A stretch of DNA of 5,560 nt, from assembly GCA_017614185.1 (NCBI GenBank), contig JAGACI010000093.1, positions 1-5,560 on the forward strand, written 5' to 3'. The notes below the pieces were generated by a model. It was not told the origin of the DNA, did no database searches, and saw only the letters and a program-made list of their open reading frames with translations. Shown here in pieces: positions 1-5,560 of this stretch; the first letter of the stretch is position 1; every line of letters begins with the position of its first letter. The translations under genes and the position numbers were made by a program. The DNA comes from Lachnospiraceae bacterium (GTDB lineage: Bacteria > Bacillota_A > Clostridia > Lachnospirales > Lachnospiraceae).

Positions 1-115
1 GGACAAGGTATATACTCACATAACCATGGTCACAACCAACATCGCAGACACAGTTACCGATGGTAACCATGTCTGCGACACTTTGTAATCTCTTTGTCAA
101 AACCAAATCATTCAT
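1..115 (-). CDS. trmK: tRNA (adenine(22)-N1)-methyltransferase TrmK, N-terminal 38 codons (partial, runs off the left edge)
   Basis: This is an open frame from an ATG at 115-113 to the window edge, encoding 38 residues without a stop. It begins MNDLVLTKRLQSVADMV and continues with VCDVGCDHGYVSIYLV at residues 23-38. The D25-x-G27-x-D29-H30-G31 pattern followed by a hydrophobic run is the S-adenosylmethionine-binding motif I of the TrmK (COG2384) family. The preceding LTKRLQSVA stretch resembles the usual start of these proteins. Family members methylate N1 of adenine 22 in the D-loop of bacterial tRNAs, using SAM, in the cytoplasm. The start is supported by an in-frame stop (TAA) a few codons upstream, no earlier ATG, and a weak CGGGA Shine-Dalgarno 8 bases ahead. 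The gene follows rpoD by 31 bases, the arrangement known in Bacillus and Clostridia, where a Nif3-family gene often comes next. About five sixths of the protein is outside the window, so catalytic motif IV cannot be checked. A long stem-loop lies inside codons 13-25. Confidence 0.85.
   Translation of the reverse strand, partial: MNDLVLTKRLQSVADMVTIGNCVCDVGCDHGYVSIYLV
42..78 (-). other. 17-bp stem-loop within the trmK coding start
   Basis: The arms at 62-78 and 42-58 surround a 3-base loop (59-61). On the minus-strand RNA all 17 positions pair: 15 are Watson-Crick and two (51/69 and 52/68) are G-U wobbles. On the plus-strand RNA those two positions are C-A and A-C mismatches. It is not followed by a U tract on the minus strand (the next bases are TGTTGGTTGTG), so it does not look like an intrinsic terminator. 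It sits inside codons 13-25 of trmK. A function is not established. Confidence 0.55.
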
Positions 116-123
116 TGAATCAG

Positions 124-128
124 TCCCG
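124..128 (-). promoter_or_regulatory. weak Shine-Dalgarno of trmK
   Basis: On the minus strand CGGGA precedes the trmK ATG by 8 bases. It is a poorer match to AGGAGG than the sites in front of rpoD (GAGAGG) or dgt (GGAGGG). It is the only purine-rich patch in the 31-base rpoD-trmK gap, so it supports the chosen start but suggests modest initiation. Confidence 0.45.
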
Positions 129-146
129 ATAGTTTTATTTTAGATA

Positions 147-1268
147 TTAGTCAAGATAATCCTTAAGCTTACGGCTTCTTGAAGGGTGACGAAGCTTTCT
201 CAATGCCTTTGCTTCAATCTGTCTGATACGTTCACGTGTTACGTTGAACTCTTTACCAACTTCCTCAAGAGTTCTGGCGCGTCCGTCATCAAGGCCGAAA
301 CGAAGTCTTAATACCTTCTGCTCTCTGTCTGTAAGAGTGTTCAATACTTCCACAAGCTGCTCCTTAAGGAGTGTAAAGGAAGCTGCATCTGCAGGAACGG
401 GTACGTTATCGTCCTGGATGAAATCGCCAAGATGGCTGTCTTCCTCTTCACCGATAGGTGTCTCAAGTGAAACAGGCTCCTGTGAAATCTTAAGAATCTC
501 TCTTACTCTCTCAACAGGCATCTTCATCTCCTCAGCAATCTCCTCGGGAGAAGGCTCACGTCCGAGCTCCTGAAGAAGCTGACGGGAAACTCTGATAAGC
601 TTGTTGATTGTCTCAACCATATGTACAGGAATACGAATTGTTCTTGCCTGATCGGCGATAGCTCTGGTGATAGCCTGACGGATCCACCATGTAGCGTATG
701 TGGAGAACTTATATCCCTTTCTGTAATCGAACTTCTCTACTGCCTTGATAAGACCTAAGTTACCTTCCTGAATAAGATCAAGGAAAAGCATTCCACGGCC
801 TACATATCTCTTGGCAATACTTACAACAAGTCGAAGGTTTGCTTCTGCAAGACGCTTCTTGGCCTCGTTGTCACCCTCCTCCATTCTCTTTGCGAGTTCA
901 ATCTCTTCCTCGGCCGAAAGAAGGGGAACCTTACCGATTTCCTTAAGGTAAAGTCTTACGGGGTCCTCAATGCTTACGCCGTCGGGAACGGAAAGGTCGA
1001 TGTTCTCTACATCAACTTCCTCCTCGTCGGATAAATCAATATCTTCCTCGTCTATCTCGTCTTCATCATCTGACATCTTGAGAATATCGATACCTTCGTT
1101 CTCAAGACGCTCTGTCATCTTATCGATTTCTTCATCTTCAAGTTCCAGGTCTGCCAAAGCATCCTGAATCTCTGCGTAGTCAAGAATGTTCTTGGTTTTC
1201 TTCTTCTTTGCAAGTGCAAGTAGCTCCTTAAACTTCTCCTCAAATCTGGCCTGCATTGCTTCGTCCAT
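147..1268 (-). CDS. rpoD: RNA polymerase primary sigma factor RpoD/SigA
   Basis: This 373-residue protein is the housekeeping sigma-70 factor, which binds core RNA polymerase and directs it to -10/-35 promoters. Visible regions in order: a region 1.1-like helical N-terminus (about 1-65); a strongly acidic linker (66-92); region 1.2 starting [16 protein letters not shown] (102-117); region 2 (about 141-211), with the core-binding and -10 elements [17 protein letters not shown] and [14 protein letters not shown]; region 3 (about 212-290), starting [13 protein letters not shown]; and region 4 (about 300-373), with the -35-reading helix-turn-helix [18 protein letters not shown]. The length matches SigA of Firmicutes (about 370) rather than E. 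coli RpoD (613), since the large non-conserved insertion is absent. The ATG is preceded by GAGAGG at 1277-1282 with 8-base spacing. The gene lies 32 bases after dnaG and 31 bases before trmK, with no terminator on either side. It is intact, with no odd residues in the conserved regions. Confidence 0.98.
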   Translation of the reverse strand: MDEAMQARFEEKFKELLALAKKKKTKNILDYAEIQDALADLELEDEEIDKMTERLENEGIDILKMSDDEDEIDEEDIDLSDEEEVDVENIDLSVPDGVSIEDPVRLYLKEIGKVPLLSAEEEIELAKRMEEGDNEAKKRLAEANLRLVVSIAKRYVGRGMLFLDLIQEGNLGLIKAVEKFDYRKGYKFSTYATWWIRQAITRAIADQARTIRIPVHMVETINKLIRVSRQLLQELGREPSPEEIAEEMKMPVERVREILKISQEPVSLETPIGEEEDSHLGDFIQDDNVPVPADAASFTLLKEQLVEVLNTLTDREQKVLRLRFGLDDGRARTLEEVGKEFNVTRERIRQIEAKALRKLRHPSRSRKLKDYLD

Positions 1269-1298
1269 CTTTAAAACCTCTCAATCTTCTTAATTATT

Positions 1299-1314
1299 TT
1301 CTACTGACGTAGAA
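1299..1314 (-). other. small hairpin across the dnaG stop codon
   Basis: On the minus strand TTCTAC-GTCA-GTAGAA is a perfect 6-bp inverted repeat with a 4-base loop. It covers the last dnaG codons and the TAG stop (1301-1303). It is followed by AATAATTAAG rather than a U run, so termination is unlikely. It could be an RNA-processing or stability element between dnaG and rpoD, or coincidence. Confidence 0.35.
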
Positions 1315-3079
1315 CTATGGGATGTCTGCGTAACTCTTCAAGAGCTTTCTTGCCGTCCATAAAGCGCTGCAGAGCTCCCATGTCACTCCCCATATCGGCG
1401 GAAGCAGCCAGATTGCTGTCTTCCTTAATGCCGGTTATTATTTCGTTAAATGCTTTCTGTTTCTCTCCGTTGCTTTCCGGATTCTCAGCAAGTCCTGCGT
1501 TAAACGCCGCAGCTACACGCCTCTGGTCCTCCTCATCCTCGAAAAGGCTCACAATGGATGCCGGATTAAAGCTTCCGGTCTTTTCAAGTGATTCGTAGGC
1601 TCTCTCGGCCACCGTTTTGTACATGGGATCCGTAAAGTCTTCGGGAGTTACATATTTTTTGACCGTTGTAAAAAGATCGGGCTCCTCCGAAAGCCATGTG
1701 ATAAGAAGTCTTTGTCTTCTGGCTTCGGCGCTTTCCTTCTCCTTTGCCTGTATGGCCTGTCTGGGCCTTTCTACAGGCTTGGCGAAACCGGTCTTGGCAG
1801 CATAGCTTAACACCAGTTTCCTTAAGTTGTCAAATCCGATGTGATACTTATCGGCAACGGCCTGAATATAATTCTCTCTCTCGACCTCTTCCTCGAACTC
1901 GCATAATTTCTTCGCGATTTCTCTGTGGAATTTGGTCTTTTCTTCGGGATCCGAAAGGTTGAATCCGCTCTCGAGAATCCTGATTTCAAAGAAAAAGCTG
2001 TTCTCCGCGGAATCGATTCTCTCCTGAAAAGCTTCAGTGCCGTATGTTTTGCAAAATTCATCGGGGTCCTTGCAAGGTTTAAGATTAATAACCTTTCCGG
2101 ATAACCCTGCCTCCCTCAAAAGCCCGATGGCTCTAAGGGCAGCCTTGGTACCTGCGCCGTCCGAATCGTACGCAAGAAGCACCGTATCTGTATATCTTTT
2201 AAGCAGTGTCGCCTGTTCAACCGTAAAGGCTGTTCCAAGAGATGCGACTGCCTGTGAAAAACCGGCCTGATGCATGGATATTACATCCATATAGCCTTCG
2301 CATAAGATAAAGTTTCCTTTGCGGGAAGTACGTGCAAAATTAAGGCCGAAAAGATTTCTTCTCTTATCAAAAATCGGAGTCTCGGGAGAGTTTAAATACT
2401 TGGGTTCTCCGTCTCCCATTACTCTTCCTCCAAAGCCGATAACACGATGGTTGATATCCTGAATCGGGAACATTACCCTGTTCCAGAAGATATCGTGAAG
2501 CCCCATCTTCTCGTTAAAGCTTGCAAGACCAACCTCCTTAATAAGGTTGTCTTCATAGCCCTTGCTTCGAAGGTATTTGATGAGCGCATCGCTTGACTTT
2601 AAGGAGTATCCTAAGCCAAACTTCTGCATTGTCTCATCCGTAAGTTCTCTCTTTTTAAGATAGTTAAGTCCCGTCTGTCCCTGAGGGGATCTTAACTGAT
2701 AGTAGAAAAACTTGGCTGCTTCCTTATTGACCGCAAGAAGCCTCTGCCTGTGAGTTTCTCTTTCTTTATATTCCTTACTCTCGCTTACCTGAGGAAGTGC
2801 GACACCCGCTCTGTCTGCAAGATGCCTTACTGCCTCTCCGAAAGTGAAGTTCTCATAGTTCATTATGAAGGAAAAAACATTTCCTCCGGCTCCGCATCCG
2901 AAGCAGTGATAAATCTGCTTGGTCTGTGATACAGAAAATGAAGGGGTTTTCTCATTGTGAAAAGGGCATAAGCCAAAATAAGTACTGCCCTTCTTCTGAA
3001 GGCGCACATACCCGGAGATAACGTCCACTATATCACTTTTCTGTCGAACTTCCTCGACAATTTCCTCCGGATAGTACAT
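1301..3079 (-). CDS. dnaG: DNA primase DnaG
   Basis: This 592-residue enzyme synthesises the RNA primers for lagging-strand and origin replication and works with the replicative helicase at the fork. The N-terminal zinc-binding domain (about 1-100) has the CHC2 ligands C38, H41, C59 and C62, in CPFH and CFGC. The central polymerase core (about 115-370) includes RVMFPIQD (201-208), SPETPIFDKRRNLFGL (231-246), and the TOPRIM metal-binding residues E261 (EGYMDV) and D304/D306 (AYDSDGAG). A poorly conserved linker (about 430-450) leads to a C-terminal helicase-binding region (about 450-592). Length is normal for Firmicutes. The start MYYPEEIVEEVRQKSDIVDVI fits the family's usual beginning, and a GGGGG-containing purine run lies 4 bases ahead of the ATG. 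It starts 24 bases after dgt and ends 32 bases before rpoD, as in the classical dnaG-rpoD operon. No missing key residue was seen. Confidence 0.98.
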   Translation of the reverse strand: MYYPEEIVEEVRQKSDIVDVISGYVRLQKKGSTYFGLCPFHNEKTPSFSVSQTKQIYHCFGCGAGGNVFSFIMNYENFTFGEAVRHLADRAGVALPQVSESKEYKERETHRQRLLAVNKEAAKFFYYQLRSPQGQTGLNYLKKRELTDETMQKFGLGYSLKSSDALIKYLRSKGYEDNLIKEVGLASFNEKMGLHDIFWNRVMFPIQDINHRVIGFGGRVMGDGEPKYLNSPETPIFDKRRNLFGLNFARTSRKGNFILCEGYMDVISMHQAGFSQAVASLGTAFTVEQATLLKRYTDTVLLAYDSDGAGTKAALRAIGLLREAGLSGKVINLKPCKDPDEFCKTYGTEAFQERIDSAENSFFFEIRILESGFNLSDPEEKTKFHREIAKKLCEFEEEVERENYIQAVADKYHIGFDNLRKLVLSYAAKTGFAKPVERPRQAIQAKEKESAEARRQRLLITWLSEEPDLFTTVKKYVTPEDFTDPMYKTVAERAYESLEKTGSFNPASIVSLFEDEEDQRRVAAAFNAGLAENPESNGEKQKAFNEIITGIKEDSNLAASADMGSDMGALQRFMDGKKALEELRRHPIVLRQ

Positions 3080-3103
3080 GCTTCCCCCTTCTTTTCTTCT
3101 ATT

Positions 3104-4108
3104 CTAGTATTGCCATGACTTCGGAATGAAAAGTTCCTCATACTTGGCTGTTGCGTATCTGTCTGTCATGCAGGAGATATAGTCGCATACAAGCTGTTCC
3201 TTGGAGTCACCTTTATCAAGAAGTACCTTAAACTCTCTGGGCAGATTATCGAAATTCTCAAGATAATACTCGTACATCGTCTCGACGAGTCTCTCTGCCT
3301 TTCCTTCCTCGGCTTTGGCTGTCTTGTTCTGATAGATATTCTCAAACATCCATGCCCTTAATTCCTTCATGGCCCCCGCCACTTCTTCGGACATCGATAT
3401 ATCATCCTTACCATATGAGTTGGTAACTATGTCATGGATAAAATGATCAAGCCTCTTACCCGTTGTGTCACCTATGGTTCTTCTTATGTTCAAAGGCACA
3501 TCGGCTTCCTTGCAGATGCCGCCTCTTATCGCATCATCCATGTCGTGATGAATGTAAGCAATCTTATCGGATAATCTTACAATCTTTCCTTCAAGGGTAT
3601 GAGGCGTTCCGCTTGTCTGGTGATTTAAGATTCCGTCTCTTACCTCCATTGTAAGGTTAAGTCCCTGACCGTCCTTCTCAAGTACGTCGACAACCCTTAA
3701 GCTCTGATTAACATGGTCAAATCCGTAAGGGCAGACACGACTTAGCGCCCTCTCTCCGGCGTGACCGAAAGGAGTATGTCCAAGGTCATGACCGAGAGCC
3801 ATCGCTTCAACCAGATCTTCGTTTAAGCGAAGTGCCTTTGCAATGGTTCTTGCGTTCTGTGATACCTCAAGTGTATGTGTAAGACGGGTTCTGTAGTGAT
3901 CACCCTCCGGTGATAAAAAAACCTGCGTCTTATCCTTAAGTCTTCTGAATGACTTGGAATGAAGTATTCTGTCTCTGTCTCTTTGAAAAACAGGCCTTAT
4001 GTCGCATTGAGGCTCATCGCGAAGCCTCCCCTTCGAATTCATGCTAAGGGTAGCATAGGGCGAGAGATATTCCTTTTCGTATTTCTCCAGATCTTCCCTG
4101 ATGCTCAT
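3104..4108 (-). CDS. dgt: HD-domain deoxyguanosinetriphosphate triphosphohydrolase-like protein
   Basis: This 334-residue protein of the dGTPase family belongs to the group of HD phosphohydrolases that cut dNTPs to the deoxynucleoside plus triphosphate. Seen in the sequence: the family's N-terminal signature RDRDRILHSKSFRRLKDKTQVF (43-64), here split as RDRDRILH and FRRLKDKTQVF; H78 in RLTHTLEVSQNART; the HD pair H107-D108; H116 and E119 in GHDLGHTPFGHAGE, spaced as in the E. coli enzyme; and D181 in RLSDKIAYIHHDMDDAI, the last metal ligand. The metal site therefore looks complete. It resembles the shorter 'type 2' dGTPase-like proteins of Firmicutes, whose nucleotide preference varies, so strict dGTP specificity is not assured. 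GGAGGG at 4115-4120 sits 6 bases ahead of the ATG, the strongest ribosome site in the window. It is the first gene of the dgt-dnaG-rpoD cluster and the first after the putative promoter. Its place next to primase fits a role in dNTP/priming homeostasis, but that is inference. Confidence 0.93.
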   Translation of the reverse strand: MSIREDLEKYEKEYLSPYATLSMNSKGRLRDEPQCDIRPVFQRDRDRILHSKSFRRLKDKTQVFLSPEGDHYRTRLTHTLEVSQNARTIAKALRLNEDLVEAMALGHDLGHTPFGHAGERALSRVCPYGFDHVNQSLRVVDVLEKDGQGLNLTMEVRDGILNHQTSGTPHTLEGKIVRLSDKIAYIHHDMDDAIRGGICKEADVPLNIRRTIGDTTGKRLDHFIHDIVTNSYGKDDISMSEEVAGAMKELRAWMFENIYQNKTAKAEEGKAERLVETMYEYYLENFDNLPREFKVLLDKGDSKEQLVCDYISCMTDRYATAKYEELFIPKSWQY

Positions 4109-4114
4109 TAGTCA

Positions 4115-4120
4115 CCCTCC
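4115..4120 (-). promoter_or_regulatory. strong Shine-Dalgarno of dgt
   Basis: GGAGGG on the minus strand lies 6 bases upstream of the dgt ATG. It fixes the start at 4108 and is a near-perfect match to the anti-Shine-Dalgarno. Confidence 0.8.
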
Positions 4121-4149
4121 AATAATGAGAAGTAAAAAATTACCGTACA

Positions 4150-4177
4150 AGTATAATATTCAACGCGCTAAAGTGAT
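4150..4177 (-). promoter_or_regulatory. candidate sigma-A promoter for the dgt-dnaG-rpoD-trmK operon
   Basis: A TATACT hexamer (5 of 6 to TATAAT) occupies 4150-4155 on the minus strand. A poor -35 (ATCACT, 3 of 6 to TTGACA) sits 16 bases upstream at 4172-4177. Transcription would begin near 4143, giving a leader of about 35 bases that contains the dgt ribosome site. The weak -35 is offset by an A/T tract immediately upstream that could act as an UP element. This is a by-eye prediction; the -10 is convincing and the -35 is not. Confidence 0.4.
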
Positions 4178-4220
4178 TTCCTTTTTTGTTTAAAAAATTT
4201 TAAAAATTTATTTTTACAAA

Positions 4221-5051
4221 TCAGATAAAAGGATTATAAAAGCGCGAACCGTCTCTGAAAGTCACTATCAAAGCTATGGCACAAAAGATTACAGTAAACA
4301 CGATTACCGCATAATCAGAGGCTTTTAATGGCCTTGCCGAATACCATGTTCTCTTCTTATTCTTGCCAAATCCTCTAAGCTCCATTGCATTTGCAATGAC
4401 ATCAATTCTGTCCATTGATGAAAAAACAAGCGGGAAAATAATCGCGGTTATGTTCTTAATCCTCTTTGAAAAGGTTGCCTTGGAGGACATATCGATTCCT
4501 CTTGCCTCCTGGGCATTCTTGATTTCTTTAAAATCATCCTGAACATCGGGGATATATCTCAGTGTCAGTGCGAGCGCATAGCCTACCTTGTAGCTTACAC
4601 CTATGCGGTTAAGACTTGCCGCAAACTCCGAGGGGTTCGTGGTTGTAATAAACATAAATACCGCGGGCACAACCGTTAAGTATTTAAGCATTACATTCGC
4701 CTCGTAAAAAAGCTGCTCTGCCGTAACGTCATATTTACCGAATAAATGTGTCAAAACCGTTCTCGTGCCATAAATAAGTGTTCCCTGGTCAGGCGAGAAA
4801 AAGAAGATTGCGATAAGGTTAACCGTCAGGAAAAACAGGATAAACTTAAACACGGTACCCACCTGTCTCCACTCAGTCTTGGAGACTGCGTAGATGATGA
4901 CTGAACCGACAAGCATTATGATAAGAATTCTTGTGTCGTAGGAAAGCATGGCTGTGATGGACCAAAGCAGGAAAAAGATTAACTTCGTAACACCGCTTAG
5001 CGCATGAATCCATGTATCCTTTTCTTCAAAACTTAAGACTCTCGAGGACAT
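4221..5051 (-). CDS. ecfT: Energy-coupling factor transporter transmembrane protein EcfT (CbiQ/YkoC family)
   Basis: This 276-residue integral membrane protein is the T component of an ECF importer, which couples ATP hydrolysis in the paired ATPases to movement of a substrate-binding S component. Hydrophobic segments by eye are at about 20-36, 41-56, 66-86, 120-136, 199-212 and 247-264. The cytoplasmic coupling stretch carries the two family signatures: AQEARGID (180-187, R184-G185) and AMELRGFG (222-229, R226-G227). These short X-R-G helices dock into the ATPases. The ATG overlaps the TGA of the upstream ATPase by one base (TGATG), and AGGAGG lies 10 bases ahead inside that gene, so the two are probably translationally coupled. 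Length is typical of the family. Which vitamin or metal is carried cannot be told from EcfT; a neighbour such as YkoE would suggest hydroxymethylpyrimidine/thiamine, but no S component is in view. Confidence 0.92.
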   Translation of the reverse strand: MSSRVLSFEEKDTWIHALSGVTKLIFFLLWSITAMLSYDTRILIIMLVGSVIIYAVSKTEWRQVGTVFKFILFFLTVNLIAIFFFSPDQGTLIYGTRTVLTHLFGKYDVTAEQLFYEANVMLKYLTVVPAVFMFITTTNPSEFAASLNRIGVSYKVGYALALTLRYIPDVQDDFKEIKNAQEARGIDMSSKATFSKRIKNITAIIFPLVFSSMDRIDVIANAMELRGFGKNKKRTWYSARPLKASDYAVIVFTVIFCAIALIVTFRDGSRFYNPFI

Positions 5052-5560
5052 CAGTTAATCGCCTCCTGTCTTTTTAATCTGTCTTCGTAAATGAAGCACT
5101 CAACAAACCTTGTGGGATCTTCGATACCGCACTTTAAGGCAAGGTCATAAAGCGAAGTCTTCTTAAGGTATGCCTTATCCGATACAGCCTCGTTGGTAAG
5201 AACCTTTGCGGGTGTGGTATCAGCGAGAAGTTCGCCGTCTGCAATAACCAGTGCTCTGTCCGTATATTCAAGCATAAGGTGCATATCGTGAGTAATCATT
5301 ACGATTGTTATGCCCTTTTCCTTGTTAATCTTACGAAGAAACTCCATAATCTCAGTGTAATGTCTGTAATCCTGTCCGGCTGTGGGCTCATCGAGAATAA
5401 TAATCTCAGGATTCATTACAAGAATTGAAGCTATTGTAACTCTCTTCTTCTGGCCAAAGCTTAATGCTGAAATGGGCCAGTTTCTGAATGGATAGAGGCC
5501 GCAGATTTTAAGAGTCTCGTAGACTCTTTCTTTAATCTCTTCTTCAGGAACGCCTCTTAC
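5051..5560 (-). CDS. ECF transporter ATP-binding protein, C-terminal 169 residues (partial, 5' end outside the window)
   Basis: The frame is open from the right edge to a TGA at 5053-5051. Counting from the first visible residue: the ABC signature LSFGQKKR (33-40), Walker B IIILDEP with catalytic E58 (53-59), D-loop AGQD (61-64), and switch histidine H91 (ITHD). The Walker A loop and the N-terminus are off the window. An internal ATG at 5416 lies just ahead of Walker B and is not the true start, because the signature motif is encoded upstream of it. After the ATPase core there is a tail of about 50 residues ([20 protein letters not shown] and beyond). This tail resembles the C-terminal extension (DUF3744-like) of YkoD-type tandem ATPases, and LS(F/Y)GQKKR is usual for their second half. 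The full gene therefore probably encodes two fused ATPase domains that energise the EcfT made from the next gene. The substrate is unknown; thiamine/HMP is one option. Confidence 0.9.
   Translation of the reverse strand, partial: VRGVPEEEIKERVYETLKICGLYPFRNWPISALSFGQKKRVTIASILVMNPEIIILDEPTAGQDYRHYTEIMEFLRKINKEKGITIVMITHDMHLMLEYTDRALVIADGELLADTTPAKVLTNEAVSDKAYLKKTSLYDLALKCGIEDPTRFVECFIYEDRLKRQEAIN
5062..5067 (-). promoter_or_regulatory. Shine-Dalgarno of ecfT inside the upstream ATPase gene
   Basis: A perfect AGGAGG on the minus strand lies within the last codons of the ATPase gene, 10 bases ahead of the ecfT ATG. The spacing is slightly long, but together with the TGATG overlap it supports the start at 5051. 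Confidence 0.65.

Larger units (their letters stand above)
4109..4220 (-). other. AT-rich intergenic region between ecfT and dgt
   Basis: This 112-base gap is the longest in the window and holds no gene. Between 4181 and 4220, 37 of 40 bases are A or T, in alternating A and T runs. A weak TTTGT...ACAAA pairing enclosing A/T runs is possible on the minus strand, but it has no GC stem and no downstream U tract. No credible intrinsic terminator for ecfT is seen here. The A/T runs fall about 40 to 75 bases upstream of the inferred transcription start, where an UP element would sit. Confidence 0.6.

Noticed and set aside
42..78. Intrinsic terminator after rpoD
   Set aside because: The long stem is not followed by a U tract on the minus strand and lies inside the trmK coding start, so it cannot be the simple end of the rpoD operon.
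72..100. Promoter ahead of trmK (TTGACA on the minus strand at 95-100)
   Set aside because: A perfect -35 hexamer is present, but the -10 position 17 bases on reads CGCAGA, and the hexamer itself lies inside trmK codons.
244..573. Plus-strand open frame opposite rpoD (109 codons)
   Set aside because: It is antisense to conserved sigma regions 3 and 4, its Ser/Arg-rich translation is what mirrored codons produce, and it has no family resemblance.
970..1167. Plus-strand Ser-rich open frame opposite the rpoD N-terminus
   Set aside because: The serine runs are the reverse complement of the GAA/GAT/GAC codons of the acidic linker; this is a composition artefact.
1317..1598. Plus-strand open frame opposite the dnaG C-terminus
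   Set aside because: It is fully antisense to an intact primase and has no recognisable domain; the other plus-strand frames between 1617 and 2270 were rejected for the same reason.
1822..2061. Minus-strand 79-codon frame inside dnaG
   Set aside because: It lies in another frame of the intact primase gene and has basic, low-information translation with no domain.
3463..3654. Plus-strand 63-codon frame opposite dgt
   Set aside because: It is antisense to a conserved HD-domain gene, and its Cys/His/Leu-rich sequence matches no known family.
5051..5416. A separate 121-residue ATPase starting at the ATG at 5416
   Set aside because: The frame continues upstream with the ABC signature motif, so this ATG is internal to a longer gene.

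Overview
The window is ordinary chromosomal core-genome sequence from a Gram-positive, low-to-moderate GC member of the Clostridia, most likely a Lachnospiraceae such as the Butyrivibrio/Pseudobutyrivibrio/Roseburia group. That placement is inferred from the style of the RpoD, DnaG and dGTPase-like proteins and from the gene order; the sequence alone does not fix the genus. Every gene lies on the minus strand, so transcription runs from position 5560 towards position 1.

Region 1 (5560 to 4221) is the end of an energy-coupling-factor (ECF) vitamin/micronutrient transporter locus. It holds the 3' part of an ABC ATPase gene, probably the second half of a YkoD-type double ATPase, followed by the EcfT transmembrane coupling protein. 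The two genes overlap by one base (TGATG). The substrate-binding S component is not in view, so the transported substrate cannot be named.

Region 2 (4220 to 4109) is a 112-base, very AT-rich gap. It has no GC-rich terminator hairpin. It does contain a good -10-like hexamer and an upstream A/T tract, which makes it the best candidate promoter for the genes that follow.

Region 3 (4108 to 1) is a macromolecular-synthesis operon: dgt (HD-domain dNTP triphosphohydrolase), dnaG (primase), rpoD/sigA (housekeeping sigma factor) and the first 38 codons of trmK (tRNA adenine-22 N1-methyltransferase), which runs off the left edge. Gaps are 24, 32 and 31 bases, with no terminator between genes, so co-transcription is likely. 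The operon links dNTP pool control, replication priming, transcription initiation and tRNA modification. dnaG-rpoD-trmK clustering is well known in Firmicutes.

I found no mobile element, CRISPR array, tRNA or rRNA, and nothing that looks like an undescribed system. The items most worth a second look are a 17-bp RNA stem inside the start of trmK that pairs fully only in the sense strand (two G-U wobbles), a small hairpin spanning the dnaG stop codon, and the AT-rich promoter region before dgt.
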